A DNA stretch of 64,000 nt from Xanthomonas theicola (GTDB taxonomy: Bacteria; Pseudomonadota; Gammaproteobacteria; Xanthomonadales; Xanthomonadaceae): NCBI RefSeq assembly GCF_014236795.1, contig NZ_CP049017.1:4070001-4134000 (forward strand), in the 5' to 3' direction. The position numbers and the translations under genes were made by a program. Positions 54,443 through 63,917 of this stretch are shown here, one piece after another; the stretch's first letter is position 1, and every line of letters starts with the position of its first letter. Below the pieces are notes generated by a model. That model worked only from the letters and a program-made list of their open reading frames with translations. It was not told the DNA's origin and made no database searches.

Positions 54443-55102
54443 ATGACCGACTACCGGCAACGCTTCCTGCAGCTGGCGCTGGATGCGGAGGCCCTGCGCT
54501 TCGGCGAGTTCACGCTGAAGTCCGGGCGTCTGAGCCCCTACTTCTTCAACGCCGGACGCTTCGACTCCGGGACCGCAATGGTGCGCCTGGCGGCGTGCTA
54601 CGCCGATGCCGCCGATGCCGCCGGGCTCGACTTCGACCTGCTGTTCGGCCCCGCCTACAAGGGCATCCCGCTGGCGACCGCGCTGGCCTGCGAGTACGCA
54701 CAGCGCGACCGCGAACTGCCGCTGGCGTTCAACCGCAAGGAAGCCAAGGCCCATGGCGAAGGCGGCAGCCTGATCGGCGCATCGCTGACCGGGCGCCGGG
54801 TGCTGATCACCGACGACGTGATCACCGCCGGCACTGCGATCCGCGAGGCGCTCGCGGTCATCCGCGGAGCCGGCGGCATCCCGGCGGCGATCCTGGTGGC
54901 GCTGGACCGCCAGGAGATCGCCGCCGACCACGACCGGCGCTCGGCGGCGCAGGCGGTGGCCGCCGAAGCCGGCATTCCCGTGGTGTCGATCGCGCACCTG
55001 GGCGACCTGCTTGCATTCATCGATGGAAACGCGGAACTTGTCGGCTTCCGCGAACCGCTGCTGGCCTACCGGGCACGCTACGGCTGCGATCCGTCAGGCT
55101 GA
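54443..55102 (+). CDS. pyrE: Orotate phosphoribosyltransferase
   Basis: A 219-residue enzyme joining orotate to PRPP to give OMP in pyrimidine synthesis. FTLKSGRLSPYFFNAGRF at the N-terminus, the LLFGPAYKGIPLATALA segment, AFNRKEAKAHGEGG (catalytic lysine loop) and the PRPP motif VLITDDVITAGTAIREAL are all present. Start ATG 54443 gives the family N-terminus MTDYRQRFLQLAL. The upstream IS1595 element ends 90 bases before it and leaves little room for the native promoter. Confidence 0.95.
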   Translation: MTDYRQRFLQLALDAEALRFGEFTLKSGRLSPYFFNAGRFDSGTAMVRLAACYADAADAAGLDFDLLFGPAYKGIPLATALACEYAQRDRELPLAFNRKEAKAHGEGGSLIGASLTGRRVLITDDVITAGTAIREALAVIRGAGGIPAAILVALDRQEIAADHDRRSAAQAVAAEAGIPVVSIAHLGDLLAFIDGNAELVGFREPLLAYRARYGCDPSG

Positions 55103-55120
55103 CAGCAGGGGGCTGCCGCG

Positions 55121-55924
55121 ATGTCGATCCAACGACCATGGGAACGCGCCTTATCGGCCCTGCTCGCCCTGCTCGCGCTGCCGGCCGCGGCGCAGCCGGC
55201 GCCGTCCAAGAAGCTGTACTGCTGGAACCAGGGCGGGCAGCGCATGTGCAGCGATGCGCTGCCGCCGGAAGCGGTGAACCAGGCCCGCGACGAATTCAGT
55301 GCCCAGAGCGGGCTGCGCAGCGGCGCGGTCGGTCGCGCGCTGACCGCCGAGGAACGTGCCGCCGCCGCCGCCGATGCCGCCCAGCAGCGCGCCGACCAGG
55401 CCGCGCTGGAGACACGCAAGCGCACCGATCAGGCGATGCTGCTGTCGTTCCGGACCGAAGAGGAACTGCGCCGGGTGTTCTCCGAACGCATCGGCATCGT
55501 CGACAACAACATCCATACCGCGCGCTACAACGTCAGCAGCCTGCGCGAGGGCCTGGTCGGGCTGCTCGCCAACGCCGGCGCGCGCGAGCTGGCCGGGCAC
55601 GAGGTGAGCGGGAAGATCGTCGAGGACGTGCAGCAGCGGCATCGCGCACTGCTGTGGCAACTGCGCATGCAAAAGACCTTCGAGCAGCAACGGCTCGGCC
55701 TGGACCAGGAAATCGACGACACGCTGCAGCGCTACCGCGCGGCGAAGCGGCCGGGCGCGCACCGGCCGCGACGACGGCCGAGGGCTGAGCGCGGCGCGCG
55801 CGGCGGTGGCTTGCCCTTCAGGAAGCGGGTCCGGGCGGCAAGACCGTCGCGATGGCAGGGATGTCCCCTCAGTGCACCCAGTCCGCCGCATGCAGGTTCC
55901 TGCAGATACCGTCTTCCCCTCTAA
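55121..55924 (+). CDS. Conserved secreted protein of unknown function, extended C-terminus
   Basis: A 267-residue protein with a signal peptide (LSALLALLALPAAAQP) and the motif KKLYCWNQGGQRMCSDALPP, which resembles the DUF4124 pattern. A long charged helical region follows (RTEEELRRVFSERIGIVDNN, QRLGLDQEIDDTLQRYRAA), likely coiled coil. From about residue 215 the sequence turns into arginine-rich GARGGGLPFRKRVRAARPSR-type sequence that does not look like protein, so the native stop may be lost. Gene lies 18 bases after pyrE. Confidence 0.7.
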   Translation: MSIQRPWERALSALLALLALPAAAQPAPSKKLYCWNQGGQRMCSDALPPEAVNQARDEFSAQSGLRSGAVGRALTAEERAAAAADAAQQRADQAALETRKRTDQAMLLSFRTEEELRRVFSERIGIVDNNIHTARYNVSSLREGLVGLLANAGARELAGHEVSGKIVEDVQQRHRALLWQLRMQKTFEQQRLGLDQEIDDTLQRYRAAKRPGAHRPRRRPRAERGARGGGLPFRKRVRAARPSRWQGCPLSAPSPPHAGSCRYRLPL

Positions 55925-56030
55925 CATGCAAATGCCTTCCTGATTAGCCCTATTCCTCAGCCGCCAGTCGCAGGATTTGCGAAGGCGTGGTTCGGAGACT
56001 GGCCGCCTCCGAGCGCAATGGAGGCAGGAC

Positions 56031-56225
56031 ATGGGGGGTATCAATGCCGTGCAATTTCAGCCGGGGTTGTCGATGAGCCAATTCATGGAGCGCTACGGGA
56101 CCGAAGCCAAGTGCTACCGGGCGCTGTATCGATGGCGCTGGCCGAAGGGATTCCGGTGCCCGGCATGCGACTGCCAGGCGCGTTCGCGCTTCCGGCGTAA
56201 GGGGACGATGTACTCCCAGTGCCGA
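56031..56225 (+). pseudogene. IS1595-family transposase, N-terminal fragment
   Basis: ATG 56031 gives GGINAVQFQPGLSMSQFMERY and RWRWPKGFRCPACDCQAR, very like the start of the IS1595 copy at 54263 but on the plus strand. After about 60 codons it runs into unrelated sequence, 115 bases before the IS5 element. Confidence 0.75.
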
Positions 56226-56339
56226 CCCCGTCGGCCACGGCCGATCACCATTTTGTTGCCTCGACAACGACAATGCTGACGGTCGGCTGTGCGCCTCTTC
56301 ACTCGGTTGGGTGAAGAACCTTTTTGTTAGCCGCTCTTA

Positions 56340-57188
56340 GAACCTGTTCACGATCTTTTGAGTAGTAGTGTCAGGCATGCCAGGTGGATGAACTGCAAGC
56401 TGGTGTTGAGCCTACGCTCGCAGTTCTTCCATAGCCTTCGGTTCTTTTCCAGCCACGCAAAGCTGCGTTCGACGCTCCAGCGCTTGGGCATGACCTTGAA
56501 GGTGTGCAGTTCGCTGCGTTTGGCGATCTGCACCGTGACTTGCTTGCCCAGGATCTCTCGTACGCCTTCGGCGAATGGTTCTGCGGTATAGCCGCTATCG
56601 CACAACAGGCTTTGCACGTGTCCCAGGTTCGGCTTGCAACGATCCAGGGATTGGAGCGCGCCTTTGCGGTCGGTCACTTCCGCCCTCGTCACCGCGACCG
56701 CATGCGGCAGGCCTTGGGTATCGACGGCGATGCGACGCTTGATCCCCGAGACCTTCTTGCCCGCGTCATAACCCTTCTGGCCGGCCGTGTCCGTGTTCTT
56801 CACGCTCTGTGCGTCCACGATCAAGAACGTGCTGCAAGCGTTGCGCCCCTGTCCCTGGCGGGCCGCGCCACCCTGATTTCTTGAGCGCCCGCTCCAGCAG
56901 GCTCACTCCTTCATCGTCTGGTTCGCTCCACTTGGCAAAGTAGCAGTGCACGGTGCGCCACTTCGGGAAGTCGCTGGGCAGCGCTGGCCACTGACAGCCG
57001 GTGCGCAGCAGGTACAGCACCGCGCACCACACGTCCTACAGATCCACGGTCCGTGGCTTGGTACGCTTGCGCGCCTGCTCCAGAATGGGGCGGATCTGCT
57101 CGAACCGCTCCCGGCTCATGTCACTCGGATACGTCTTTGTTCGCGTCCGCAGAGTTTGCACTACCCGGGAAAGATCGTGAACAGGTTC
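56340..57188 (-). mobile_element. IS5-family element, structurally complete, flanked by TTA duplication
   Basis: The 849-bp element begins GAACCTGTTCACGATCTTT and ends AAAGATCGTGAACAGGTTC, perfect terminal inverted repeats. TTA occurs on both sides (56337-56339 and 57189-57191), the 3-bp target duplication typical of the IS427-like subgroup of IS5. The transposase inside is disabled. A fragment of a related copy lies at 9105-9504. Confidence 0.88.
56348..57119 (-). pseudogene. IS5-family transposase with stop codon and frameshift
   Basis: From ATG 57119 the frame reads SRERFEQIRPILEQARKR, then TKPRTVDL and a TAG near 57036. DVWCAVLYLLRTGCQWPALP and DFPKWRTVHCYFAKWSEPDD follow. Near 56875 the frame shifts into the FLIVDAQSVKNTDTAGQKGY frame, which is open to TGA 56348: VDTQGLPHAVAVTRAEVTDR, LLCDSGYTAEPFAEG, MPKRWSVERSFAWLEKNRRL. 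The DDE residues are present. Two lesions separate it from a functional transposase; IS427-like elements can use programmed frameshifts, but the TAG is not explained that way. Confidence 0.8.
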
Positions 57189-57305
57189 TTAGATCTGTAA
57201 GCCGTTCAAAGCGGCTGGCGGGGACGATTCGCGCTTCCCCTTGGATGGGCCGCCTGAAGGTGGCCCCGGCCCAGCGCATGCGTGCCTGCAAGCGTCGCCC
57301 TCCCA

Positions 57306-57542
57306 TCAATCGCGCGCCACAAAGTGCTCTTCAGCGAGCTCCTGGGCCAAGCGCAAACCCTCCTCCGTCAAGTAAACCGACTCCGCCCTGTTCTTGGGAT
57401 CGGTGATGCAGCCCTTTTCAAACAATGCATCCATCACAGAAAAATCCATCTTTTTTCAGACCCTGCCGTTTTCGAACTCGAATACACCCAGAAGCGCCAG
57501 GACCATTTCCGAGATCTTCTTGTCGTCATATTCCACTGTCAT
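57306..57542 (-). pseudogene. DUF6429-like small protein with in-frame TGA
   Basis: The minus strand from ATG 57542 encodes MTVEYDDKKISEMVLALLGV and FEFENGRV, then TGA at codon 29 (57456-57458), then KKMDFSVMDALFEKGCI, TDPKNRAESVYLTEEGLRL and AQELAEEHFVARD. DUF6429-type proteins have tryptophan where the TGA stands (W-K-x-x-D-W/F). One TGG-to-TGA change would account for the loss. No selenocysteine element is suspected. Confidence 0.65.
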
Positions 57543-57639
57543 TTACCCCAGTGCACGAGAGCGACCCCTAACCTCTAGAAAATTCGACCACGTCGCGAGG
57601 TGAAGCCGGCTCGAATGGATTGTCAGACAGCATTGCCGC

Positions 57640-59004
57640 TCAGTAGGCGAACTCAGCGAACACCGGATCGATCTCCCCCCGCCAGGCGCCGTGGTACAGC
57701 GCCAGCTTGCGCTCGGCCGCGGTCTCGCCGGCGTGCAGCACCTCCACCAGCGGCTCCAGGAAGCGCGATTCGTCCTGGCCATCGCCGTTCAGGCGCGCGC
57801 GGCGGCGCAGTCCGTCCAGCGCGATCTTCACCGACTCGGCGGCCAGGTCCCGCACCGTGCCGTTGCGGAACGGCAGTTTCAGCGCCTGCCTGGGCACGCC
57901 GTCGCGCAGCGCGTGGCGTTCGGACAGGCTGAAGTCGTTGACCAGGTCCCAGGCCGCGTCCAGCGCCGCGTCGTCGTACAGCAGACCGACCCAGTACGCC
58001 GACAGCGCGCACAGCCGGCCCCAGGGACCGGCATCGGCGCCGCGCATCTCCAGGTATTTCTTCAGCCGCACTTCCGGGAACGCGGTGGTCATGTGGTCGG
58101 ACCAGTCGCGCAGCGTCGGCAGTGCGCCCGGCAGCGCCGGCAGCCGGCCTTGCATGAAATCGCGGAAGCTCTGCCCGCTGGCATCGACGTAGCCGCCGTC
58201 GCGGTAGGAGAAGTACATCGGCACGTCGAGCAGGTAGTCGACGTAGCGCTCGTAGCCGAAGCCGTCCTCGAACACGAAGTCGAGCATGCCGGTGCGGTCG
58301 GCGTCGGTATCGGTCCAGATGTGCGAGCGGTAGCTGAGATAGCCGTTGGGCTTGCCCTCGGCGAACGGCGAGTCGGCGAACAACGCGGTGGCGATCGGCT
58401 GCAGCGCCAGCGACACGCGGAACTTCTTGATCATGTCCGCTTCGCTGGCGTAGTCCAGGTTGACCTGCACCGTGCAGGTGCGGGTCATCATGTCCAGGCC
58501 GAGCGTGCCGACCTTGGGCATGTAGCGCTTCATGATCTGGTAGCGGCCCTTCGGCATCCACGGCATCTGGTCGCGGCGCCACTTGGGCTGGAAGCCCATG
58601 CCGAGGAAGCCCAGGCGCAGTTCGTCGGCGACCTGCTTGACCTCATTGAGGTGGCTGCCCACTTCCACGCAGGTGTCGTGGATGGTCTGCAGCGGCGCGC
58701 CCGACAGTTCCAGCTGCCCGGCCGGCTCCAGCGTCACCGAGGCGCCGTCGCGCAGTAGCGCGATGGTGCGGCCCCCCTCCTGCACCGGCTCCCAGCCGAA
58801 GCGGGTCAAGCCGTTGAGCAGCGCCTCGATGCCGCGCTCGCCATCGAACGCCGGCGGGCGCAGATCGTCCAGGCGGAAGCCGAACTTCTCGTGCTCGGTG
58901 CCGATGCGCCACTGCGCTTCGGGCTTTTCTCCGGAGGCCAACACCTCGACCAACGCGCTGCGGTCGGTGATCGGCGTCTCGGCAACGTGACTGGGGCTCG
59001 ACAA
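57640..59004 (-). CDS. gshA: Glutamate-cysteine ligase (plant/proteobacterial type)
   Basis: A 454-residue enzyme for the first step of glutathione synthesis. The class is recognised by [79 protein letters not shown] and [20 protein letters not shown]. No ATG is available upstream of these blocks, so TTG 59004 ([18 protein letters not shown]) is the likely start; an unannotated ATG is not seen. Glutathione made here feeds the frm formaldehyde pathway and ETHE1-like enzyme in the same window. Confidence 0.93.
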   Translation of the reverse strand: MSSPSHVAETPITDRSALVEVLASGEKPEAQWRIGTEHEKFGFRLDDLRPPAFDGERGIEALLNGLTRFGWEPVQEGGRTIALLRDGASVTLEPAGQLELSGAPLQTIHDTCVEVGSHLNEVKQVADELRLGFLGMGFQPKWRRDQMPWMPKGRYQIMKRYMPKVGTLGLDMMTRTCTVQVNLDYASEADMIKKFRVSLALQPIATALFADSPFAEGKPNGYLSYRSHIWTDTDADRTGMLDFVFEDGFGYERYVDYLLDVPMYFSYRDGGYVDASGQSFRDFMQGRLPALPGALPTLRDWSDHMTTAFPEVRLKKYLEMRGADAGPWGRLCALSAYWVGLLYDDAALDAAWDLVNDFSLSERHALRDGVPRQALKLPFRNGTVRDLAAESVKIALDGLRRRARLNGDGQDESRFLEPLVEVLHAGETAAERKLALYHGAWRGEIDPVFAEFAY

Positions 59005-59223
59005 GGGCAGGCTCGCACAGAAGATGGGGCGATGTGGGGACCGCCCGCCGCCATCGCAAGGGCGGCACTATAGCCTGCCGGGTGCGAAGCCCGCATCGCT
59101 AACGGCAGTGCCGCAGCATTCCACGATCGGCACGGTCGCCGCCGGCGCGAGTGAGACGCAGCACCGCTGGCAGCGCCGCGCTCGGCTAGGCTACCAACCC
59201 GTTCCCGGCCATGCAGGCGTCCG

Positions 59224-59919
59224 ATGCGCCCGACCCATTCCGAACGCCATCGCGGCGATCGCGCAGGCTGGCTGCGCGCCGCGGTGCTCGGCGCCAACGA
59301 CGGCATCCTCTCGGTGGCCGGCCTGGTGGTCGGCGTGGCCAGCAGCGGCGCTTCCGCGCCGGCGGTGCTGGTCACCGGCGTCGCCGGGTTGGTCGCCGGT
59401 GCGATGTCGATGGCGGCGGGCGAATACATCTCGGTGCACTCGCAGGTGGACACCGAACGCGCCGACCTGGCGATCGAACGCCGGGAGCTGCGCGACGACC
59501 CGCACAGCGAACTCGACGAACTCACCGCGATCTACCGCCAGCGCGGGCTGGACGCGGCGCTCGCACGCCAGGTCGCCGAGCAGCTGAGCGCCCACGATGC
59601 CTTGGCCGCGCATGCGCGCGACGAACTCGGCATCACCGAAACCCTGCGCGCGCGCCCGCTGCAGGCCGCGGCGGCATCGGCCGCCGCGTTCTGCAGCGGC
59701 GCAGCGCTGCCGATCCTGGCCGCGCAGCTGGCGCCGGTGGGCACGCAGCCATGGGTGACCGGCGCGGCGGCGCTGGCCGGGCTGTCGCTGACCGGCGCGT
59801 TGGCGGCGCGCGCCGGCGGCGCCTCGGGCGGGCGCGGCGCGGCGCGCGTGGTGTTCTGGGGCGCGGCGGCGATGCTCGCCACCGGCGCGGTCGGGCGCCT
59901 GTTCGGCGTGCAGGTCTGA
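59224..59919 (+). CDS. VIT1/CCC1-family membrane protein
   Basis: A 231-residue protein of the vacuolar iron/manganese transporter family. LRAAVLGANDGILSVAGLVV and AGAMSMAAGEYISVHSQVDTERADL are the family's signature region, with acidic residues for metal binding. A cytoplasmic helical segment (RQRGLDAALARQVAEQL) and three more helices follow. It probably moves Fe or Mn out of the cytoplasm. ATG 59224 is divergent from gshA with a 219-base gap. Confidence 0.88.
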   Translation: MRPTHSERHRGDRAGWLRAAVLGANDGILSVAGLVVGVASSGASAPAVLVTGVAGLVAGAMSMAAGEYISVHSQVDTERADLAIERRELRDDPHSELDELTAIYRQRGLDAALARQVAEQLSAHDALAAHARDELGITETLRARPLQAAAASAAAFCSGAALPILAAQLAPVGTQPWVTGAAALAGLSLTGALAARAGGASGGRGAARVVFWGAAAMLATGAVGRLFGVQV

Positions 59920-60056
59920 CGCGCCCACGCATCGCACCGTCGACGGCGATCGGCCGGGCCGCGTTGCGCGCCGGCCGGGCGCAAGGTTCCCGGCAACACC
60001 ACGACGCCCGGACACCGCGCACGCCGCGCCGCGCTGCTGCTGTAGCATCGCCGGCG

Positions 60057-60890
60057 ATGGCCGACACCACCGCCGCCGAATTCCTGCTGCTCGCGCAACT
60101 GGCGACGCTGGTGGATTGCGAACGCGCCGAAGGCTACGCCTGCATCACCGCGCGCCGCGAACACGGCGCGCGCTCGGTCGACATTCCGCGGCCGCAGCTG
60201 GCGATCCTGCTGCAGGGCCGCAAGCAGGTGCGCACCGCGACGCAGGCGCTGGAGTTCGCGCCGGGCGACCTGTTCCTGGTGACCCGGTGCTGCCGCATCG
60301 ACGTGCTCAATGTGCCCGACCCGCACAGCGGCCTGTACCTGAGCGCGCTGATCCCACTGTGCGAGGAAGTGCTGACCGCGGCGCGCATGCTGTGGAACGA
60401 AGCGCTGCCCGCGTCCGGCGAGGAACTCGCGCAGCTGCGCGCGATCGAATTCGGCGCCGCGTTGCTGCAGTGGCGCCAGGCGCTGGAGCACGGCCACTAC
60501 ACCGAGGCGCGACTGGCGCTGGCGGCGCTGGTGGTCGCGTTCTGCCGCCGCGGCCATGGCGGATTGCTGCTGCCGCCCGCGCCCAGCGTCGCCGCACAGG
60601 TGCGCGCGTTGATCGCGGCCCAACCGCAGCGCGCATGGCGTGCGCGCGATGTCGAGGACAGCCTCGGCCTGAGCGGCGTGACCTTGCGCCGGTACCTGGC
60701 CGGCGAGCGCGCATCGCTGCGCGCACTGATCACCGATGCGCGCCTGGCGCATGCGATGGAACTGCTCTACACCACGCGCTGGCCGCTGAAGACGGTGGCC
60801 GCGCGCGCCGGCTATCGCTCCACGCGCAGCTTCAGCCAGCGCTTCCGGCAGCGCTACGGCCTGGATCCGGCGAGCATCGGCAACGCCTAG
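60057..60890 (+). CDS. AraC-family transcriptional regulator
   Basis: A 277-residue regulator with an N-terminal AraC_N-type cupin (PRPQLAILLQGRKQVRTATQ, FAPGDLFLVTRC) and a C-terminal double helix-turn-helix. The second is LKTVAARAGYRSTRSFSQRF, with RQRYGLDPA at the end. The first, VEDSLGLSGVTLRRYLAGE, is also recognisable. Its target is not evident; neighbours are a VIT-family transporter upstream and a metallo-hydrolase downstream. Start ATG 60057. Confidence 0.88.
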   Translation: MADTTAAEFLLLAQLATLVDCERAEGYACITARREHGARSVDIPRPQLAILLQGRKQVRTATQALEFAPGDLFLVTRCCRIDVLNVPDPHSGLYLSALIPLCEEVLTAARMLWNEALPASGEELAQLRAIEFGAALLQWRQALEHGHYTEARLALAALVVAFCRRGHGGLLLPPAPSVAAQVRALIAAQPQRAWRARDVEDSLGLSGVTLRRYLAGERASLRALITDARLAHAMELLYTTRWPLKTVAARAGYRSTRSFSQRFRQRYGLDPASIGNA

Positions 60891-60927
60891 CGCATTTTCG
60901 ACTCGGGTATTTGCAGCCAGCGCAGTG

Positions 60928-61015
60928 TTGTGGGAGCGACCTCAGTCGCGAAGGGCTCTACCTGTGAAGTTCGTCGCGACTGATGGCCCGAGGCCACCCG
61001 GAGTCGCTCCCACAA
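60928..61015. repeat. REP-like hairpin, Xanthomonas GGGAGCGAC type
   Basis: TTGTGGGAGCGAC at 60928-60940 and GTCGCTCCCACAA at 61003-61015 form perfect outer arms. CAGTCGCGA near 60943 and TCGCGACTG near 60974 form an inner pair. The whole could fold as a long hairpin between two genes. A degenerate relative lies near 50566. Confidence 0.85.
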
Positions 61016-61149
61016 GTGGCATCACTTGGACCGAAAGTGCGCTAGGCGCACTGCGGTGAGCGCCGCGCGCAGCCGAATGAGCGAATCGCGCAGCGCCGGC
61101 CGCCCAGCATGCAGGCACCGCGGCGACTGCCGCTTCCGCTGGAACGCCC

Positions 61150-62141
61150 ATGCCCGTTTCCGTCTCGCGCCCGCTGGTGCTGCTGGCGCTGTCCGTCTCC
61201 GCCGCGCTGTCGCTGCCAGCACCTGCCCAGGCAGCCGCGCCGGCCGCACCTGCCAGCCAAGTCCCCGGCGTCTACCGCCGGCGATCGGCACGCTGCGCGT
61301 CACCGCGCTGTTCGACGGCACGGTGCCGTTGCCGCGCGCGCAATTGTCGAACCTGGATGCGGGCGCGATCGCGCGCCTGCTCGACCATCGCTACGTGCCG
61401 GAGACCGCGAAGGGGCTGCAGACCGCGGTCAACGCCTACTTGGTCCAGGACGGCACGCACCTGACCCTGGTCGACACCGGCACCGCCGGTTGCTTCGGCC
61501 CCGGCCTGGGCCAGGTGCTGGCGAACCTGCGCACGGCCGGCTATGCGCCGACGCAGGTCGACGGCGTGCTGCTGACCCACGCCCACCCGGACCACATGTG
61601 CGGCCTGCTCGATGCGCAGGGACAGGCGGCCTATCCCAACGCCACGGTGTGGCTGAGCGCAGTCGATGCCGCGTACTGGCTGGATCCGGCCAGCGAGGCG
61701 AGCGCGCCGCCGATGCTGAAATTCGCGTTTGCGCTGGCGCGCACGGCGGCGGCGCCGTACCAGGCCAACGACCGGCTGCGCCGTTTCGGCCCTGGCGAAA
61801 CGCTGCCCCGCGGCGCGGTGGCGCTGGAGACGCATGGGCATACGCCCGGCCACGTGTCCTGCCGCTTCGACGGCGGCGCTGGCCAGCGCCTGCTGGTGTG
61901 GGGCGACCTGGTGCACTACCACGCGGTGCAGTTCGCGCAGCCGCAGGCGTCCTTCGAGACCGACAGCGACCGCGACGCGGCGATCGCGGCGCGCAAAAAG
62001 GCGATGGCGCAGGCGGCCGATGGCGGCTGGTGGGTCGCCGGCGCGCACCTGCCGTTCCCGGGCCTGGGCCACGTGCGCTGCGCCGGCGACGCGTTCGCCT
62101 GGGTCGCGACCGAGTTCGCGCCGTTCCCGGCGGCGCCCTGA
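61150..62141 (+). pseudogene. Secreted metallo-beta-lactamase-fold hydrolase, frameshifted
   Basis: MPVSVSRPLVLLALSVSAAL at 61150 is a signal peptide ending LPAPAQAAAPA, continuing to ASQVPGVYR in one frame. The rest of the protein is in the next frame from about 61280: IGTLRVTALFDGTVPLP, LVDTGTAGCFGPGLGQVL, VLLTHAHPDHMCGLLDAQG (the HxHxDH metal site), THGHTPGHVSCRFDGG and GDLVHYHAVQFAQPQ. A one-base change near 61277 would join them into a roughly 330-residue lactonase- or QuiP-like hydrolase. Either a fresh pseudogene or a sequencing error. Confidence 0.72.
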
Positions 62142-62267
62142 GCAGGCGCACAGCGACACGCGGCAACGCCGAGCGCGGCCCGCCCGGCCTTCATTCAAAC
62201 GGCGGTTCGCGCGACCGAGCCGCGCCAGCGCGCAGCGCCGATGGCGAATCCGGCGACGCCGCGCCCG

Positions 62268-62888
62268 CTACGCGGCGGGCGGCTCAGGGTCCAGGCCCAG
62301 CCAGCCGCCGACGATGGCGCGCGCTGCGTCCACGCCCTGGCGGGTCTCGCCGGAGAAGGTCTGCACGCCGACCGTGTCGCCGAATGCGCTGGCCAGGTCC
62401 TTGCGCACCTGCTGCAACGCCTGCGCCTGCTGGCCGCGGCCGAGCTTGTCGGCCTTGGTCAGCAGCGCGTGCGCCGGCAACCCGCGCTGCACCGCGTAGC
62501 CGAGCATCTGCCTGTCGTAGTCCTTCAGCGGATGGCGGATGTCCATCACCACCACCAGGCCGCGCAGGGCCTCGCGGGTGCGGAAATACCTGTCGATGAA
62601 CGACTGCCAGTGCGCCTGCAGCTCCAGCGGCACCTTGGCGTAGCCGTAGCCGGGCAGGTCGACCAGACAGCGTTCGGGCTGGATCTGGAAGAACACCAAC
62701 TGCTGGGTGCGGCCGGGGGTCTTGGACACGCGGGCCAGCGCGTTGTGCCGGGTGAGCGCGTTCAGCGCGCTGGATTTGCCGGCGTTGGAGCGACCGGCGA
62801 AGGCCACCTCCCAGCCCCCGTCCTCCGGCAACTGCCGGGGATTGTGGGCGGAGAGTAGATACTGGGCACGTTCAATGAGGAGCGACAT
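62268..62888 (-). CDS. engB: Ribosome biogenesis GTPase EngB (YihA)
   Basis: A 206-residue GTPase needed for large-subunit assembly. The G motifs are VAFAGRSNAGKSSALNAL (G1), TPGRTQQL (G2), CLVDLPGYGYAKVP (G3) and ALLTKADKLGRGQ (G4). Start ATG 62888 with MSLLIERAQYLLSAHNPRQL fits the family. It is divergent from the cytochrome c gene, as often in this lineage, with a 127-base spacer. Confidence 0.95.
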   Translation of the reverse strand: MSLLIERAQYLLSAHNPRQLPEDGGWEVAFAGRSNAGKSSALNALTRHNALARVSKTPGRTQQLVFFQIQPERCLVDLPGYGYAKVPLELQAHWQSFIDRYFRTREALRGLVVVMDIRHPLKDYDRQMLGYAVQRGLPAHALLTKADKLGRGQQAQALQQVRKDLASAFGDTVGVQTFSGETRQGVDAARAIVGGWLGLDPEPPAA

Positions 62889-63015
62889 GGCGCTAGGATC
62901 GCACGTCCGCCGGTAAAGGCGGGTTCGTTGACCGGCAGGGCGCGGCGCGCGGATAATCGCGCGAGTGCGGTCGCCGGCCTGGCAGCCGCGGGTCGGGTCA
63001 TACGGAGCTTCAGCA

Positions 63016-63834
63016 ATGCGCCACGCTCGCGTTCTTGCCTTTGCCGGTCTAGCCGTTTCCGCCGCCGCTGCGGTCGCGTTCGCGCAGACCGCGGTGGTCC
63101 CGATTCCCGACAACGCGCCGGTGCGCATCGCGCCGCTGGAAAGCGACGTCGGCAAGGCCGCCTGGGGCGATGCCAAGGCCGGCCAGGCCAAGGCGGCCGC
63201 CTGCGCCGCCTGCCACGGCGCCGACGGCAACCCGACGATCGCGATGTACCCGCGCATCGCTGGCCAGAGCGAGCGCTACAGCGCCCGGCAGATGGCGCTG
63301 ATCGCGCACGGCGAGCGCACCTCCGGCGCGGTCGCGGCGATGCTGCCGTTCGTGCAGCCGCTGAGCGCGCAGGACATGCGCGACATCGGCGCCTACTTCG
63401 CCACGCAGAAGGCCGGCGCCGGCATCGCCGACGACGCGGTGGTCGGCGAAGGCCCTTACGCCGGCATGAAATTCTACGAAGTCGGGCAGCAGTTGTACCG
63501 CGGCGGCGATGCGGCGCGCGGGATCCCGGCGTGCATGGCCTGCCACGGCCCCACCGGCGCCGGCAATCCCGGCCCCGCGTATCCGCACCTGGGCGGGCAG
63601 CACGCCGACTACGTCGCGCGGCGCCTGCAGGAGTACCAGGCCGGCACCACCCAGGAACGCGACCCGGCCCTGTTCAAGATCATGGCGCAAGTGGCCAAGC
63701 CGTTGACCGAACAGGAGATCAAGGCCCTGGCCAGCTATCTGCAGGGCCTGCACGATCGCGCCGACGACCCGGGAGCGCAGGCCGCGCCGCCGCAAGCCGC
63801 GCCACAGCAGGCGGCGCCTGCGCAACAATCGTGA
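63016..63834 (+). CDS. Periplasmic dihaem cytochrome c (c4-like)
   Basis: A 272-residue secreted cytochrome with signal MRHARVLAFAGLAVSAAAAV and two CxxCH haem sites, AAACAACHGADGNP and IPACMACHGPTGAGNP. Each domain has a distal methionine candidate (MLPFVQPLSAQDMRDIG; FKIMAQVAKPLTEQEIKAL). The duplicated structure is that of cytochrome c4, an electron donor to oxidases. The C-terminus carries a proline/glutamine-rich tail. A perfect terminator follows. Confidence 0.9.
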   Translation: MRHARVLAFAGLAVSAAAAVAFAQTAVVPIPDNAPVRIAPLESDVGKAAWGDAKAGQAKAAACAACHGADGNPTIAMYPRIAGQSERYSARQMALIAHGERTSGAVAAMLPFVQPLSAQDMRDIGAYFATQKAGAGIADDAVVGEGPYAGMKFYEVGQQLYRGGDAARGIPACMACHGPTGAGNPGPAYPHLGGQHADYVARRLQEYQAGTTQERDPALFKIMAQVAKPLTEQEIKALASYLQGLHDRADDPGAQAAPPQAAPQQAAPAQQS

Positions 63835-63871
63835 GCGTACGCCGCGCTCGCGGCGTCGGACCGCTTCCCCC

Positions 63872-63903
63872 ACGCCGGTCGCCACGACCGGCGTTCGTTT
63901 TTT
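63872..63903 (+). terminator. Rho-independent terminator after cytochrome c gene
   Basis: ACGCCGGTCG and CGACCGGCGT form a perfect 10-bp stem with loop CCA; a T-rich run (TCGTTTTTT) follows. Confidence 0.9.
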
Positions 63904-63917
63904 GCCATGGAGATCGC

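Noticed and set aside
55750..55924. Arginine-rich C-terminal domain of the protein after pyrE as a nucleic-acid binding tail
   Set aside because: The composition equals that of random high-GC sequence; more likely the native stop was lost.
57456..57458. Selenocysteine readthrough at the in-frame TGA
   Set aside because: The position corresponds to tryptophan in related proteins and no SECIS-like hairpin follows, so a nonsense mutation is the simpler reading.
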